Made by a program: the position numbers and the translations under genes | NCBI GenBank assembly: GCA_001599715.1 | Contig: BCHU01000005.1 | Span: 558,001-622,000 of the forward strand | Direction of reading: 5' to 3' | Source of the DNA: Phaeotremella fagi | Lineage: Eukaryota; Basidiomycota; Tremellomycetes; Tremellales; Phaeotremellaceae | DNA: 64,000 nucleotides | Notes under the pieces: generated by a model | The model's database searches: none | The model's input: only the letters and a program-made list of their open reading frames with translations | Told to the model about the DNA's origin: nothing | Shown here: positions 14,103 to 26,242 of the stretch, piece by piece | Numbering within the stretch: position 1 is the first letter of the stretch | How the letters are laid out: each line of letters starts with the position of its first letter

Positions 14103-17100
14103 CTACATTCTCTGTTTGATAGCTCTAGTGATCTGTCTCGCGTAAAGTAAACAGAACCCAGTAGCGATAGGTAAAGCGGTGACCATCAACCAAAACCCAA
14201 CAAACAGTAGAACAGGTAACCAGAACATATAAAGCATTCGGTCCTCTAAAAAACCAACAAAATTCAGTTCCAACTTCAAAAGAACAGTAAGGAGTGACGA
14301 CTTACGTTTAACATGTTTCAAAGTTTGTTCAGAGTTCACCGCCAATTCAGTGTTCTTATTCCCGTTCATCGATTTCCTACGTTTCTTATCTGACCGTGAA
14401 GACGACAGGGATTTCCTATGACCACCAAGACCAGTACCGGTACCATTACCATTACCGTTACCGATCGAAGTGTTATTATCAAGAATCAAAATTCCATTTG
14501 AATCCTCCCCTTCCTCCCCTTCAAGACTGTTACTATCGCTACCCCGTCTAACCCTAGAATCAAGAGTTTCTCTCGTAACGGTCGAAGCTCGTCTTTGGTT
14601 GGTGATAACATGAGTCGTCGTCGTTGTAGTAGCTCCAGATTGAACGACGGCGTTGAAAGCAGCAGCCGCCATTGCTTGGGTGAATAAACGGACTTCATCC
14701 GGACTAGTCATTTTCGATAGGATCTCCCAAGAGGGTGCCGGGAAAGCTACCCATCCATGAGGTTCGTTGTCAACCCCAACTCCACTTTCAGTCGTGGTTC
14801 CATGATCTGTTCCTGTCTTTGCTACCTTTTCAGGTCCGAAGATAGATGGGATAGGTAATCTACCCCATACGGCTTCAGGTAACGGGAATCGGAAATTTGG
14901 ATGAAGCAAGGTCGAATTCGATAACGTTCTTGACATCCATGAAGAGCTTTCGGCGTCTCCTTCTATGATTCTATTCTCGGCAGGGGCGTAAGGCGGTGGA
15001 TCATCGTGTGGTGTGACCAAAGCTGAAATCCCTTCATCCATTGTCGAAACCTCTCTCTTTCTCGGACTTTTCGATCGATCAACACTCTTCCCCTTTTTGA
15101 TCCTCATTTTACGATGCGACAGCAATACCCTGCTGACTTCTGAATCTGATCCTGAATCAGAGGGGTTATCGTTATCGATCTCGGAACTTGATTCGATAGA
15201 TTTCGAAGTTGACACCGAAGCTAATTCATCCTCTACATCATCTTCAGGTTGAGTCGACCAAACGGCTGACAACAACAACGATTCAACTTGAGAATGTTGA
15301 CTTGTTCCTGATTTCGATAAATCCAATGGCATCTCACCGAAAGCCGTTGGTTGATCATAAGACGCTCCTGCCTCAAGCAACACTCTCGCACAAGTGACTT
15401 GACCACAGAGAGCTGCAAACGCCAACGGTGTGAAACCGTTACTATCTTGTAGATCCAAATGAGCACCAACGACGATTAAACGACGAACCAGTCGATGGAA
15501 TCCCATGACTGTCGCTATATGAAGTAAAGTCTGTTGAGCTTTGTTTCGATGATTGATAGCTCCTGAACGTCGAAGTGAACCTGGAGCGTTTTCATCCAAA
15601 GCCGCCAAGAAAGTTATGATTGTAGTTTGTAAATCCTCTTTGACCACCGGTGGATCCATATCATAATTCATATTATTCATTCCTTGTCCATCGGCAGGTG
15701 ATGGATTGCTATTGGGTGGACTGAGACTTGAACGTTCGCTCCATTCCGAATTTGAATGGCTTCGAGCGACATGTTGAGCTAATCGATAAGCGGCGTCACT
15801 GGATGAATTTTGATACTGATCTCTAACTTCTAAAGCCAATCTCATGATTTCTTTATCAGTGTTGGTGTATTTGAACGTCATGGGTTGACCACCGTTTAAT
15901 CGTGGATTAGCAGCACCTTGAACAGTCACTTCGACATCACCAGCGAATGATGAAGGTGGCAGAACGCATTCGACGAATCCCTCACTGACAACTTTGGTGA
16001 CAGCTGGTCTTTGACCAAAGATGACAACTGCACCAGGTGAGAATAATCTTCCAGCAATGGCAACTTGGATACCGCCTGCCATAGTTCCTTCTCCAGGAAT
16101 GACATGAGTGATAACAGGGGAAGGTTGCACTGGTTGGTTCTGCTGTTGAATCGTAGCAAGTAGATTTCGAAGTTGAGCGTCTTGTTCTAATTGAGATTGA
16201 GGTGAAAGAGGAGCTTGGTCCAATGAAGGATCAACGAAATTGTTAGGGAAGTCGAATGGTAGAGGTGCCAAAGCTCCTCCGGGTGGTGATTGATTGTTAA
16301 GCATGTTGGAGAAAGGACTGGTCAAACCTTGGTCATCTCCACCTGAGAAGTCTAAGAAACCTTCCATTCCCGTGTCAGGTACCAAACCACTATCGCTATA
16401 TAAAGATGTATCGCCAAAGCCAGAAGAGAAAACTGATGCACCGTCGTTATAACTAGAGACAGATGTGTTGGAGTTGAACAATCCGTCAAATCCTGAAGTC
16501 ATAGGATCGGAACTCATGTCGATATCGTTGTGATTAGGATTGAAAAGCATCGGTGCAATGGGTTGTTGCATTTCTGGCATGGAATTGAATCCAAGAGCCG
16601 ACATCAGCGCGACTGGAGATTGAGTTGGATCTGAAAGGTAAAGAAGATCGTCTTGCATAGTCGGATGAGATCCGTTTAATGGACTGGGTAAATTAGATGT
16701 CGAGCGACCAGTGTTGTGATTGTAATCCATCGGTGTAAGATTGTGGAATTGTGGACGTCGTAAAGCACCTGGACTGACTGTTCCAATGATTTGGCGATCA
16801 TCGACTGAGCCGTAATCGATCGAACTAGATCTTGACCATCTGTCAACCTGTCCATTTGTCTGAGGCATTGAATGGGTAGAGGAAGCGGAAAGTTGTCTAT
16901 TGAAAACAGGTCGTTCCGGAGCATGGTTCATGAAAGCGTCTGCTGGCAATTGCCCAACATTCACAGCAGGTGATTGACTTGGGGGGCGTTCGTATGGTTT
17001 TCCAGCTCTAACTTGAGGCGTTTGCTTTTGTAAAATAGCACCAGCTCCAGAGAATGAGTGAACACTGATATCGTCTTCAGATGGAGCCGGGGATTGTCGT

Positions 17101-18616
17101 CGTGATGAAGCAGCACTCTGTCTACCTTTTCGACTTCTAGCAACTGGTTGATTGGATGATAAAGTGTCGATCCTAGGTTTCACCTTTGTATCGGTCTTGT
17201 GATCATCAGTGATTCGAATTGGTGGTGTCATTTCAGTAGCGATAATTTGTCCATCCCATGTTCGTAAAGTGAATTTGATTCTGACTGTTAGTCATGTCTT
17301 TGAGTAACCGAACTCACCTAAACCCGACCTTTTCACCATGGCATTTACCATAACAAACTACACGGAATGGTAGCCAAACACAACTACCGTCTTTAACAGG
17401 TACCTCAGGTGGCGAGTTGAACAAAACAATTTCATGTCTCCAATCAGGTCTTGAAGGATCCCAAGGAGGTTCTTCAACAATCTGCCCAACTTTATGCGTA
17501 TCGTACTGATCTGGATTTTCTGATGTGATGTAATCTGAAGAAGGTGGAGCGAGTGAAGGACGTGGTTTAGGATTCGAAGACGAAGTGTCGGATTCAGAAT
17601 TAGAATGCTTCTTTCGACTTGCGTCTTTACTCTGACGTCGACGAGCTTCACGTAAGCGACACCTTCGACAAACGAATACACGTTTTCCGTTCTCCCCAGA
17701 CATGTAGACTGCAGTTTCGACATAGGCGATTTGATGTTTAGGTGTCACTCCAGCAGATAACTGTTTTTTCGAACTTGTCTTGGTAGTTGTTCCAGCTTGA
17801 AGACGGAGAGCATGGAACGTCGCTATCCTCTCGAATGATGCTGTTAGATTTCCATTGACATCTCGAGGTAGGAGAATCGAAAGTGATTGGTCGACAGGTG
17901 GATTGGATGGTGAAGGTGGTATTAAACGTAATATGTCTAGAATAACTCTAATGGCAGTTTCCACTCTTTGCTTTTGGATTATTTGTGGGTCACCTTGCAG
18001 TACGAGTTTGTTACGACTGGATGTCAGCGTTGAACTGAAAGGAGGACCTACTTTAACGTGCTAACCACCTCTTCCACTGATGGATTGACAACGCTCAATC
18101 CCTCTATTTCCATTAATCTTTTCGGTGGTTCCGACCTCGATATGCTAGGAGCTGCAGATGTGTTACTTTGACCAATAGAGGAAGATGTCATGTCAGTTGA
18201 TGTAGTGGGGCGTGAAGAGGTTGAAGAAGCTGTCGGTTGAGGTATGATAGGTTTCAAATCCATAACAGGTTTTACATCAGGTTTAGACTCGATAGATTGT
18301 TGAAATCTTCCGTTCCCTTGAGGAAAAGATTGATAGCCCGAGCTAAAATGTATTTAGAAAATGAAAATGGATGAGTAATAGAGATAAAGACCTACCCGCC
18401 ATTGAAGGATCCAACGAAATTCTGAAGACCTTGAACTAGATGATCACCACTCCTAGGAACGGATGGGTTCTGATAACCATTCCTAGACACACCTTCACCG
18501 TTGAGATGAGAACTAGAAATCGAGGTGGAAGTAGATGCTTCAGGTGAAGAGGCTGTTGCTGATCTGTTCGAGAAGGGAGAAGAGGAAGATGCGATCGACG
18601 ACTCCGTTGCAAACAT
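14103..18616 (-). CDS. IPT/TIG-ankyrin, membrane-anchored transcription factor (SPT23/MGA2 type)
   Basis: By homology this is an ER-tethered p120-type precursor that is clipped by the ubiquitin-proteasome system to release a transcription factor controlling fatty-acid desaturase (OLE1) and hypoxia genes. It is 1442 aa in five exons: 18396-18616, 18052-18342, 17318-18016, 14306-17280 and 14103-14245. Order: a long Ser/Pro/Asn-rich N terminus, a conserved MGA2-family block with CRRCRLREARRR near residues 240-260, an IPT/TIG fold near 795-880, two ankyrin repeats near 985-1070 (TLLHIATVMGFHRLV and TPLAFAALCGQVTCA), a basic low-complexity stretch, then a C-terminal hydrophobic helix followed by RQITRAIKQRM. 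The last intron (14246-14305) is exactly 60 nt and has no stop, so retention would also give an open protein. Two introns are only 35 and 37 nt. The specific paralogue (SPT23 versus MGA2) is not resolvable. Confidence 0.92.
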
Positions 18617-19932
18617 TTGAAAGGGTTTTTTGATGTAGCAAGTGAGATAGTTGATCCTTCCTTTGAGATATGTGAGATAGATGAGAGGGCGTAGAAAGGA
18701 GGTATGATCGATAAAGTCGTTTCGAGTTAATTAAAAATCTTTGATCAGAAGCTCCAGATTGATGAAGTGAACTAGACTAGACTGGATGTATCAGCACTGA
18801 CTCGCCTGGAGCGAAGTGCAGATCGCTCTTGCACAGTTACGCAAGGAGTAGACGATGATCCAAGCTGATGAAGTTTTTTTTGTTCAATGTCGTATTGTGA
18901 ATGATGATTAAATAACAATGAATAATAGAGAAGAAAAATGTTGCGTGGAAGGTCGAATCGGAGTCTAAATGAATTTAAATTCTGTTTGAATTTCCAGGGA
19001 TATTATTCGACCTGAGAAATGAGAGTGAGTATGTATGCAATATGAGAATGAAGAAGATGTTAAAAGTGAAGTCAGTCTTCAAGACACGTCGTTAAGGTGT
19101 TGGAGTGACACAGACAGAGCCAGAGCCAGACAACACGCTCTATGACGACCAGACCAGGTGGTAGCTGTACTCACTCGTTTGAATGTATTGTATGCTCACT
19201 CAGCCAACCAAGCTCAGGTGATCTTCTCTTCCTCTCCTATATTAGATTTAATGGCAATAAATAAACTAAAATCTCCTATTTAGGATTACGCGACTAAATC
19301 TAAATTTTGCTCGAGGCAGGTTGTTAAGTAAGAAATATAGATGTAAGTTTGTTCACTCTACAAGAACGTTTACAAAATATCAATATCTTGGATGTTAGTG
19401 GAAAGAAAGACAGTGACGATATGTCCACTCATAGGACATTTCCATTCCATGCATGCGATATACGTACATGACATGTGCTAATCTGCATGAGAAAAATTGG
19501 TCCTATTTTCCTATGATTCCTGAAAGTACGATACTTAAATTTCCTTTGTGGCGCAAAACTGCGATAACCTTATCATATGCCTTTGAATAAAGGTAAGGAA
19601 GACTGATTCCGCAAACGTTTACAGTTAACGTATCTCAAGTTCACATCTTAAGGTCATCGATATGCGATTCCCACACTGCTAAGCATAGTGCACAGCTTGA
19701 ATCAGGTAACCAAGCTTATCTTATATATCTACAAGGGGGCCATCGAGGGGCTTGAATTGAATCTGAGTTTTGAATTTGATGGGTGGGTACCTGGATTCAC
19801 ATCGTGGGAACGATCTTGAAAGATATCGGTACTTGGTGTAATTGCGATCTCTCCAAACAAATAAATGTCACCATCATTAGAAATGTGATATGCATGAAAA
19901 GCTAAAACGGCAACCACTCCTAATCCTCCCTC
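18617..19932. other. Intergenic: promoter region of the MGA2-type gene
   Basis: This is 1.3 kb without a supportable gene, upstream of the MGA2-type start and downstream of the PheRS stop. It holds AT-rich sequence and palindromic patches such as CATGCATG near 19,450. An open frame at 19729-19917 on the minus strand has no recognisable product. Long leader regions are plausible for a regulated transcription-factor gene. Confidence 0.5.
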
Positions 19933-21639
19933 TTATCTCATTTCAATACCCATCTCATCTACTACCCGCTTCTGAACTTGATCCTGTAGTGAATTAACTT
20001 CCTCATTGGCTAATGATCTAAAGATGGTTGGTTTATCAGTTTCAGCTTATCACCGATTTGGTCCGTTGCGAGAGATTGCGGGGATATCTTGGCGTAGAGC
20101 CGCTTACGGAAGGATAGATAATCTTTCAACGGTGCCGGTACTCACCTATCCATACTGCGGTAATTCAATCTATAGCATTTACTCTGTCTCCCCGATTTTG
20201 GATGTTTGAAATCGTCAATCTAGAACGAAACATGAAAAAATTAATAATCGGTAATAAAACCGAAAAAAAAAACAATGAATCACATAACTTACCAATGTAA
20301 CGTTTTCCACTAAATCGCCAGCAACGTCACGTACGATTTCGCAGAAATCGTTTTCATGGAATGACTTATCGCCTGATCCAGGGACTTCATCAGGTAACCA
20401 AAAACTCATGTCTTTGTAGCAAGGTGGATATTTTGAATAAGGTTTGAAAGTCGTTATTTTTCCTGGAGCGAATTGATTCAAGAATCTCGCATCTTCTGAC
20501 CAGAAAAGACGGATATCAGGAATTTGGAAGAGAACCATTGCTATCCGTTCTAATCCTAAACCGAATGCCCAACCTGATTTTTGTGGTACTGCTGTTATCG
20601 AAAGTTGGGAGTCAGTATAACATTTTCGTATGATATCTTCTTGTTTACCCACCTGCCATCTCCAACGTCTTCTGCATGACTACTCCACTACCCAAAATTT
20701 CCAACCATTCGTTATTCCACCAAACTTCAACTTCATAACTTGGAGTAGTAAAAGGGAAGAAAGCTTCTATCCATCTAACACGTAAAGGTTCACCATCTCT
20801 TGTAGCCTGCCCACCGAAAAGTTTGAATATCAAAGAATTCAGAGAATGTTTTAAATGTTGAGCGATCTGTTCTGCGTGTTTGGGATCATGGGATGATTGA
20901 TATGGATTCGATTCTGAGATTTTCGTAGTGTCTTCAATGATGATTGGACATTCAGCTAATTGTTTAGCTAGAATCGCGTTTAATTCAGGTAAATCGTTTA
21001 ATTGATTTGGTTCGAAAATATGAGTTCCTTCCATCTGATGGAAAACCGGATAATGAGATGAATCAATTTCATCTCTTCGATAAACGTCAGCTGTCAATAA
21101 CCATTTATTTTCTCCAGTCGCATAGGTTTCAACTTCATGAGCCGAGGTGTGAGTCCTCAACATGAATTCCTTATTCAAGTAATACGAATCCGTCAGTGAT
21201 CTTCCAGGATGATCAGATGCGAAACCCAATTCATCGAAATTCTGGAATATCGAAACGATGGGTGTTGAAGGTGTTATAGATTTATGCGATGAGAAATGGG
21301 ATTCGATGATTTGACGAAGAATAGCTATAGGATGTGAAGGTTGAAGATGAAGATTTCTATCTATTTTAGATAAGATTGAAGGTGGTGTGTTGGAATGAGA
21401 ATCTGAAGTGTATGTTTTCCCATTGACGATGGTAGATTTTGGAGCTGATGGTGAGTATGTTTCAGTATGTTAGACTTACAGAGTGTTGATTGATTTCGAA
21501 CAATGACTCGAGGAAATTGTCGTTCTGTCCTGTAAGGTATTTTTGAAGAACTAGCAGTACATGTCGGAAGGATTGTAGTTGCTGCATATCGACATTGTCG
21601 CGTCAAAAGTCGAGGTAGAGGTAAACCTAGACCTACCAT
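19933..21639 (-). CDS. MSF1: Phenylalanyl-tRNA synthetase, mitochondrial (monomeric)
   Basis: This enzyme charges mitochondrial tRNA-Phe. It has 469 aa in five exons: 21480-21639, 20653-21444, 20293-20591, 20146-20219 and 19933-20017. The N terminus [15 protein letters not shown] continues with Arg/Ser/Thr-rich sequence as in a matrix-targeting presequence. An in-frame codon at 21684 is TTG, so I take the ATG at 21637-21639. Class II motifs: [20 protein letters not shown] (motif 2 region), [15 protein letters not shown], and motif 3 [12 protein letters not shown]. The C-terminal part has [13 protein letters not shown] and ends in a ferredoxin-like anticodon-binding domain (FYDISFW-type [32 protein letters not shown]). 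Length fits FARS2/Msf1. A nuclear tRNA-Phe gene lies about 480 bp upstream on the same strand. Confidence 0.95.
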
Positions 21640-22122
21640 CGTTGCTGAACTTGAATTTGAACTTGGATTTGTATTTGGACCCAAAAAATCGACCGTCTTT
21701 GAAGCAGGTCATCCTCATTCCATTTTGATCCCGCTATGCCGCAAAGCAACCGAATATTTTGTATATTTTGCGTTGAGGTTTAGTTGATATATCAAAACTT
21801 ATCATGTGCATGCATAAAAATGACTGAGAAGGTGGAGTAGAAGTTATCACCAAGATTTATACACTGGAATACTGAACGCTCTATAATATTGATGACCAAA
21901 GGACATAGCGACGTAAAACAAAGAATAGCTAAGATATAAAAGCCTCGGAAAGCGCTTCACGGTCTAGGATCCTCAATCTTTTCTCAAGGCAGTTGAACTG
22001 GTTAGGAAAGGGGTTAAACATTTTTGCATTCCCATTGCGATTTAAACGAGGTCTGATGTCAAATTTGTATCCACATCGCTTTGCGAGAGTGAACGCACAA
22101 AATACGCAAAAAAAAACAAAGC
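21640..22122. other. Intergenic: between tRNA-Phe and mitochondrial PheRS
   Basis: No coding gene is seen here. It includes the PheRS upstream region and the downstream side of the tRNA gene. A T run on the minus strand (A run at about 22108-22116 on plus) just past the tRNA 3' end is a probable RNA polymerase III terminator. Confidence 0.5.
22107..22117 (-). terminator. Pol III oligo-T terminator of tRNA-Phe
   Basis: An uninterrupted run of about nine T on the minus strand lies 6-15 nt beyond the tRNA 3' end, the standard polymerase III stop signal. Confidence 0.75.
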
Positions 22123-22220
22123 TGCTTCGAACCTGGATTGAACAGGTGACCTTACGCTATGAGTTAACCACGTGATGTGAAACTTCAGGCGTACGCTACT
22201 CCCAGCTGAGCTACCGAAGC
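22123..22220 (-). tRNA. tRNA-Phe (anticodon GAA) with 24-nt intron
   Basis: The 98-nt gene folds as a tRNA. The acceptor GCTTCGG pairs with TCGAAGC (one G-U) plus discriminator A. The D arm starts TAGCTCAGCTGGGAG, the anticodon stem TACGC pairs with GCGTA around the loop CT-GAA-G, the variable loop is AGGTC, and the T arm is ACCTG-TTCAATC-CAGGT. The 24-nt intron sits one base 3' of the anticodon, the canonical eukaryotic position. The D arm carries one extra base relative to yeast tRNA-Phe (GTAGC where GAGC is usual), leaving a three-pair D stem. Internal A and B boxes are present in the D and T arms. Confidence 0.93.
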
Positions 22221-22542
22221 TGTATCTAAGATTCAGGCACTCTTGCTGCTTTATATACCCATTCATATTTCTACCTGTTTGTAGTGGCCCTAATTTGATG
22301 AAATAGGTTGCATACAAGCATAGAACATTCATAACCTATAACTTAGCTAGATTTCTGCTCAATTCTTGATCTCTAAGAGTTCAAGCTTCTATCTCTCACT
22401 AGGTCAGTTTGTAGGAACTACTACACTTGTAGCTGGCCGCTGGCGTCATCCGGCTGGATACAAAGTTGAGCTTGCCGGCATATCCAATTATAGCGTTCAT
22501 TCCATTATTTACTTTTACAAATAACTTGAACCCAAGGTCATC
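22221..22542. other. Intergenic: tRNA-Phe / OPA3-like promoter region
   Basis: About 320 bp lie between the 5' end of the minus-strand tRNA gene and the start of the plus-strand OPA3-like gene. I see no feature beyond presumed promoters. Confidence 0.5.
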
Positions 22543-23429
22543 ATGGCTTCAGTCAAGATCTTCAGTTTGGCTGTAAAGGTATGTCCAAACAGTACCCTCA
22601 AAAGGAGGAAGCAATACTCATTAAAATAATCTTTTATTCAGACGTTAGCTAAACCTATATCGAATTCAATCAAACAACAAGCTCAACAGTGAGTTTTGAA
22701 TTTCTTTTGTTTTGGATTGAAGACATACTGAGGTAAGTGTAGACATGAGACGTTTAGGAATATATGTATCGGACTAGCGCAGGTAGGTCAAAGATCTTTT
22801 CGATTTCCTTTCAAACATGACTGAAACGATTTGGTAGACGATGCATCGTGCAGAAGCCAGAATGAGAATGGGATTATTGAATGAAGAAGCGAAAAACATC
22901 AAACCACTAAACGACACGAGGTGAGCAAAAAACCACTTCATCCAGATCTTCACCAAAACCCTATATCCTAATCCTGATAAAACCCCAATTTAAAGAGCAG
23001 TACAAAACGGAGCAACAACCTTAGCAGAGTCGTTTCTATTTCTAGTGGGAGCCGGTTTAGTCCTTGGAGAAACCTACAGATCGTCACTGAAAGAAACTAA
23101 ACGGAGGGACGACGTTCGTGAGCGAATAGAGAGTCTTGAGGGTGAGATTGAGAGGTTGAGGTTAGTCGAAGAAGGGAAACCTTGGGAAATTGATTTAAAA
23201 GAGGTTGTAGAGCGGTACGTCTTTCCTTCCTTTCGTTTTGGTGGATTGTTGATAAATGGATGGTAGGAATCAACAACTGGAAAAAACTTTGGCTACGGTT
23301 GTTAATAATGGTTTGAGAGCTGGTTGGTTATCTCTAGGTCATGGGGATGGGTTGGGGGAGATTATGCCTTTGATAAAAGCACAGGAGGCTAGGAATACGT
23401 CGACAACGACGTCCATGGAGAGTTCATGA
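22543..23429 (+). CDS. OPA3-like mitochondrial protein
   Basis: OPA3-family proteins are small mitochondrial-membrane-associated proteins linked to optic atrophy type 3 in humans; the molecular role is unclear. The model is 195 aa in six exons: 22543-22578, 22642-22688, 22743-22782, 22838-22920, 22996-23214 and 23267-23429. The N terminus MASVKIFSLAVKTLAKPIS is the family hallmark. A hydrophobic stretch, ESFLFLVGAGLVLGE, near residues 75-95 is followed by a charged coiled coil (RERIESLEGEIERLR), also typical. The start is the only upstream in-frame ATG and gives the conserved N terminus. Confidence 0.93.
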
Positions 23430-23679
23430 CATCGACTCAATAATTAGAATTTTAAATGCATCTGCATCTGTTCGTCTATTATGGTGCATTTTAACATTCT
23501 GTATTTGGACGGTATTTGATCTATCGTTGAGGTATATCTCAAGTACAACATCTTTTCTGTTCGGTAGTAGAAGATCGATACGCCAAGGAATAGAGATATT
23601 TTACATTCGGTATAGGAATACAAGAAAACAACTCAAGACCAATTCGTAAAAGTGCACATCATCATCATCCATCAAATCC

Positions 23680-25580
23680 TCAAACGTCAACCCTGATCCT
23701 CTGAAGTTGTGGGATAATCTGCGGAAAACAAAAACGTTAGATCATAAACAACAGCAAAACAAAAGTTACACATACTCGATCCCAATCATCCACAGCTTTC
23801 TGTAACATCTCAATCTGACCATCTGCATAGGTACCCAGTAAATCTTTCATTTCTTCTTTCTTTGAAAGTTCAAAGATGTGATGTTCTTTCATCACCTCGT
23901 CAGAGAACGCTGTTGAAGTTTCATGAGCTGTCGTTACCGCCTCTTGCAACTAAGATATATGTTAATAACATTTTGGAGTTTTCAGAGAAAAGACGACGAA
24001 CCTCTTTAATTCTTCCATCAAGTTTCCTCATTCTCTCCCTTCTAGTATGAATATCATCGGTACCTCTCAATCTATCAACCTGATCTCGTAGATAAGTACC
24101 CAATCCAACTGGGGTACCAGCATGACCAGAACTCAGCGCAGCCAATCGATCCCTTTCAGAAACGATAGCTGAAAGGTACGCAGACAGTTCTTCGAAATCT
24201 AGTTGTTTCTGATCACGGAGTTTGATGACTGAACGATGGGCGTTGGCGTAGGCCAGTAAACTGTGAGATTGGATTAAGAAGGGTTCGACTGATGTTTGAT
24301 TCTATGGATTGGAGGTTTTAGTTAGCGTTTGGTTAGTTTTATTTGAATGACTGACCATGTGTTTCAGTAGCGCAGAGAAATCAAGCATCTTTTCAGCGAA
24401 TCTGTTGAGTGGATCTGTGATGCCTGATTCAAGGTAACCTAATCCTTGGAAAGCAGCCGCTAAATCTTGATAATCCGATGAGAGATCTAGAAAGAAATCC
24501 AATAAGTACTGCGATAACGTTAGAAAGCTGAATCCTACCCTCAACCCTTTGTTTCCCTCTACCAACTAATCTTTCAATAGCACCCAAACCTTCCTCAAAT
24601 CTTTCAATCCCATCCGACATCTCAACAAATCTTGCATCTGGTTTACGAACTCTTGAAAACGCGTTGACCAGTGTATCAGAGACTGAATCTATTATTGATG
24701 AATGTGAATCCGGTGGTGGATTAGAAAGATGCGAATGCTTCGTAACGGTCTGCAAAGGGTTAGCAAGGTATCCTCATGATTTATTGTATTCCTTACCCAT
24801 TCAGAACTCGTTAGGAAGTCTTTAAATAGTTGACTACGTTGTAAGGTCGGATGTCTTGCTATTCTATCTGTAAATCTTTGCAGACTAAGGAAATTTGTCA
24901 GCTATATCCATCAAAGGGATACATCGTCAACATACTCTGCTCGTCTTCTTTCGATGAATTCTGGCGAGAAACGATCTCCTTTTAGATACTCTAAAGTAAA
25001 TGAGTCAGTATGAAAAGCACATACGTTTGCCTGACCCACCTAGACGATGTTTATCGGGTATGGGAGGAACTACGCAAGCTGGAAAAGTCTTGACTAGGTG
25101 ATCATGAATAAAAGCGAAATCTTGAAAACGTCTTCGAACGATAATTCCAGGTTGAGGATAGCCAGGGAGATTAGTCTATCAAATGATCAACATCAACGAG
25201 ATCCATGACACAAAGCAACACCCAAGTCATTCACTGACCTTGGTCTTAACAGCATAAGTCACATAAACATCTTTCGAACCCTCATTCTGTTTAGTCGGAT
25301 CTCTAATCTCGACACTCATCCAACGACCCCCCCAATCAAGTTCACTGATCTCACCGGTACCTTCACGAGTAGCATTTTTCAGTTTACTTCTTTCATCAGA
25401 GGGTTTGATGGTTGACGCAGAAGCTTCACCGGACGGTGGGGTTATGGGTGAAATCTTGTCGAAACCTTCATCATCGTCTTCTGCGAGTGGGGATGAGATG
25501 TCCTTGAATGCACTTCTTGGAGGGGCGTCGTCCCATGCTATTGATTGGAATCCATCTTCGTCTGGTAGTGGTGTTGACAT
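23680..25580 (-). CDS. SNX4: Sorting nexin-4 (Atg24/Snx4), PX-BAR protein
   Basis: This PI3P-binding sorting nexin acts in retrieval from endosomes to Golgi and in selective autophagy. It is 491 aa in nine exons: 25239-25580, 25040-25175, 24936-24990, 24797-24884, 24539-24749, 24356-24486, 24002-24301, 23776-23949 and 23680-23718. An acidic, disordered N terminus is followed by a PX domain at about residues 80-210 with RRRFQDF (PI3P-contacting arginine), PPIPDKHR and GDRFSPEFIERRR, then a BAR-type helical region with DFEELSAYLSAI and EVMKEHHIFE. The ATG at 25578-25580 is chosen because it opens directly into MSTPLPDEDGF; upstream in-frame sequence has no ATG start that fits. The final exon is only 13 codons including stop. 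Confidence 0.93.
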
Positions 25581-26242
25581 TTGGTTCGTGAGATGTTGTT
25601 GTACGATTATGTGTTGGTAGAAGTGAATTAATGTATTGCTGTGTGTAGGTTGTGATTTACGTAGCATCGGATTGTTTAAGTGGTAGGATGAATTAAAGTT
25701 TACGCTTATCGTCCTAAAGTGTGTTGTCCGAAGTGAGTCTGATGACGAGTAAGACAATTCAGATGACATTATCGACCTTTTCTTGTCATCTAATTCAATC
25801 TCATTACATCTTCTACTAAACATTCCAACACATCCCAACGGCAACAACAAAGAGATACTTAAACCCATCCACTAACGTCCTCAGCAATCAATCTTTTACA
25901 TTCTACTTAACACTTCTTCTTTTCATCACCTCCTCACTACATTTCATCGACTACCACCTCACCAAAGACGAGCGATACCAAAGATTCAAAGCAACAATTC
26001 CAAATCCTCATTTGATACAGTGAATCCCCTCTCACTGTCCATACATTTGTAATCATTTCGCCACCCAATCAGCCCGGACCACCAAATCAGGTGAGTTTCT
26101 CTGGTTCCGTCAAATACATAAAGTACCACTAGTCAGATCCAATTTCAATCTTGTACAAATTACATTGTTACTTTTCTTCTTTATCAACTTTATCAAAACT
26201 TCAAATGATAAGATAGATTGTGTATTCGTTAGCTGACACTAC
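25581..26242. other. Divergent promoter region SNX4 / GID7-like gene
   Basis: This 660-bp head-to-head spacer between two divergent genes has no coding content I can support. It contains a strong splice donor (CAG|GTGAGT at 26,091) that would start a 5'-leader intron of the downstream gene. Confidence 0.55.

Noticed and set aside
14103..17231. C terminus of the MGA2-type protein read straight through
   Set aside because: A consensus 60-nt intron (14246-14305) interrupts it; the uninterrupted frame is a coincidence of length and lack of stops, kept only as a possible retained isoform.
21640..21684. Longer N terminus for the mitochondrial PheRS
   Set aside because: It would start at TTG; the ATG at 21637-21639 gives a good presequence.
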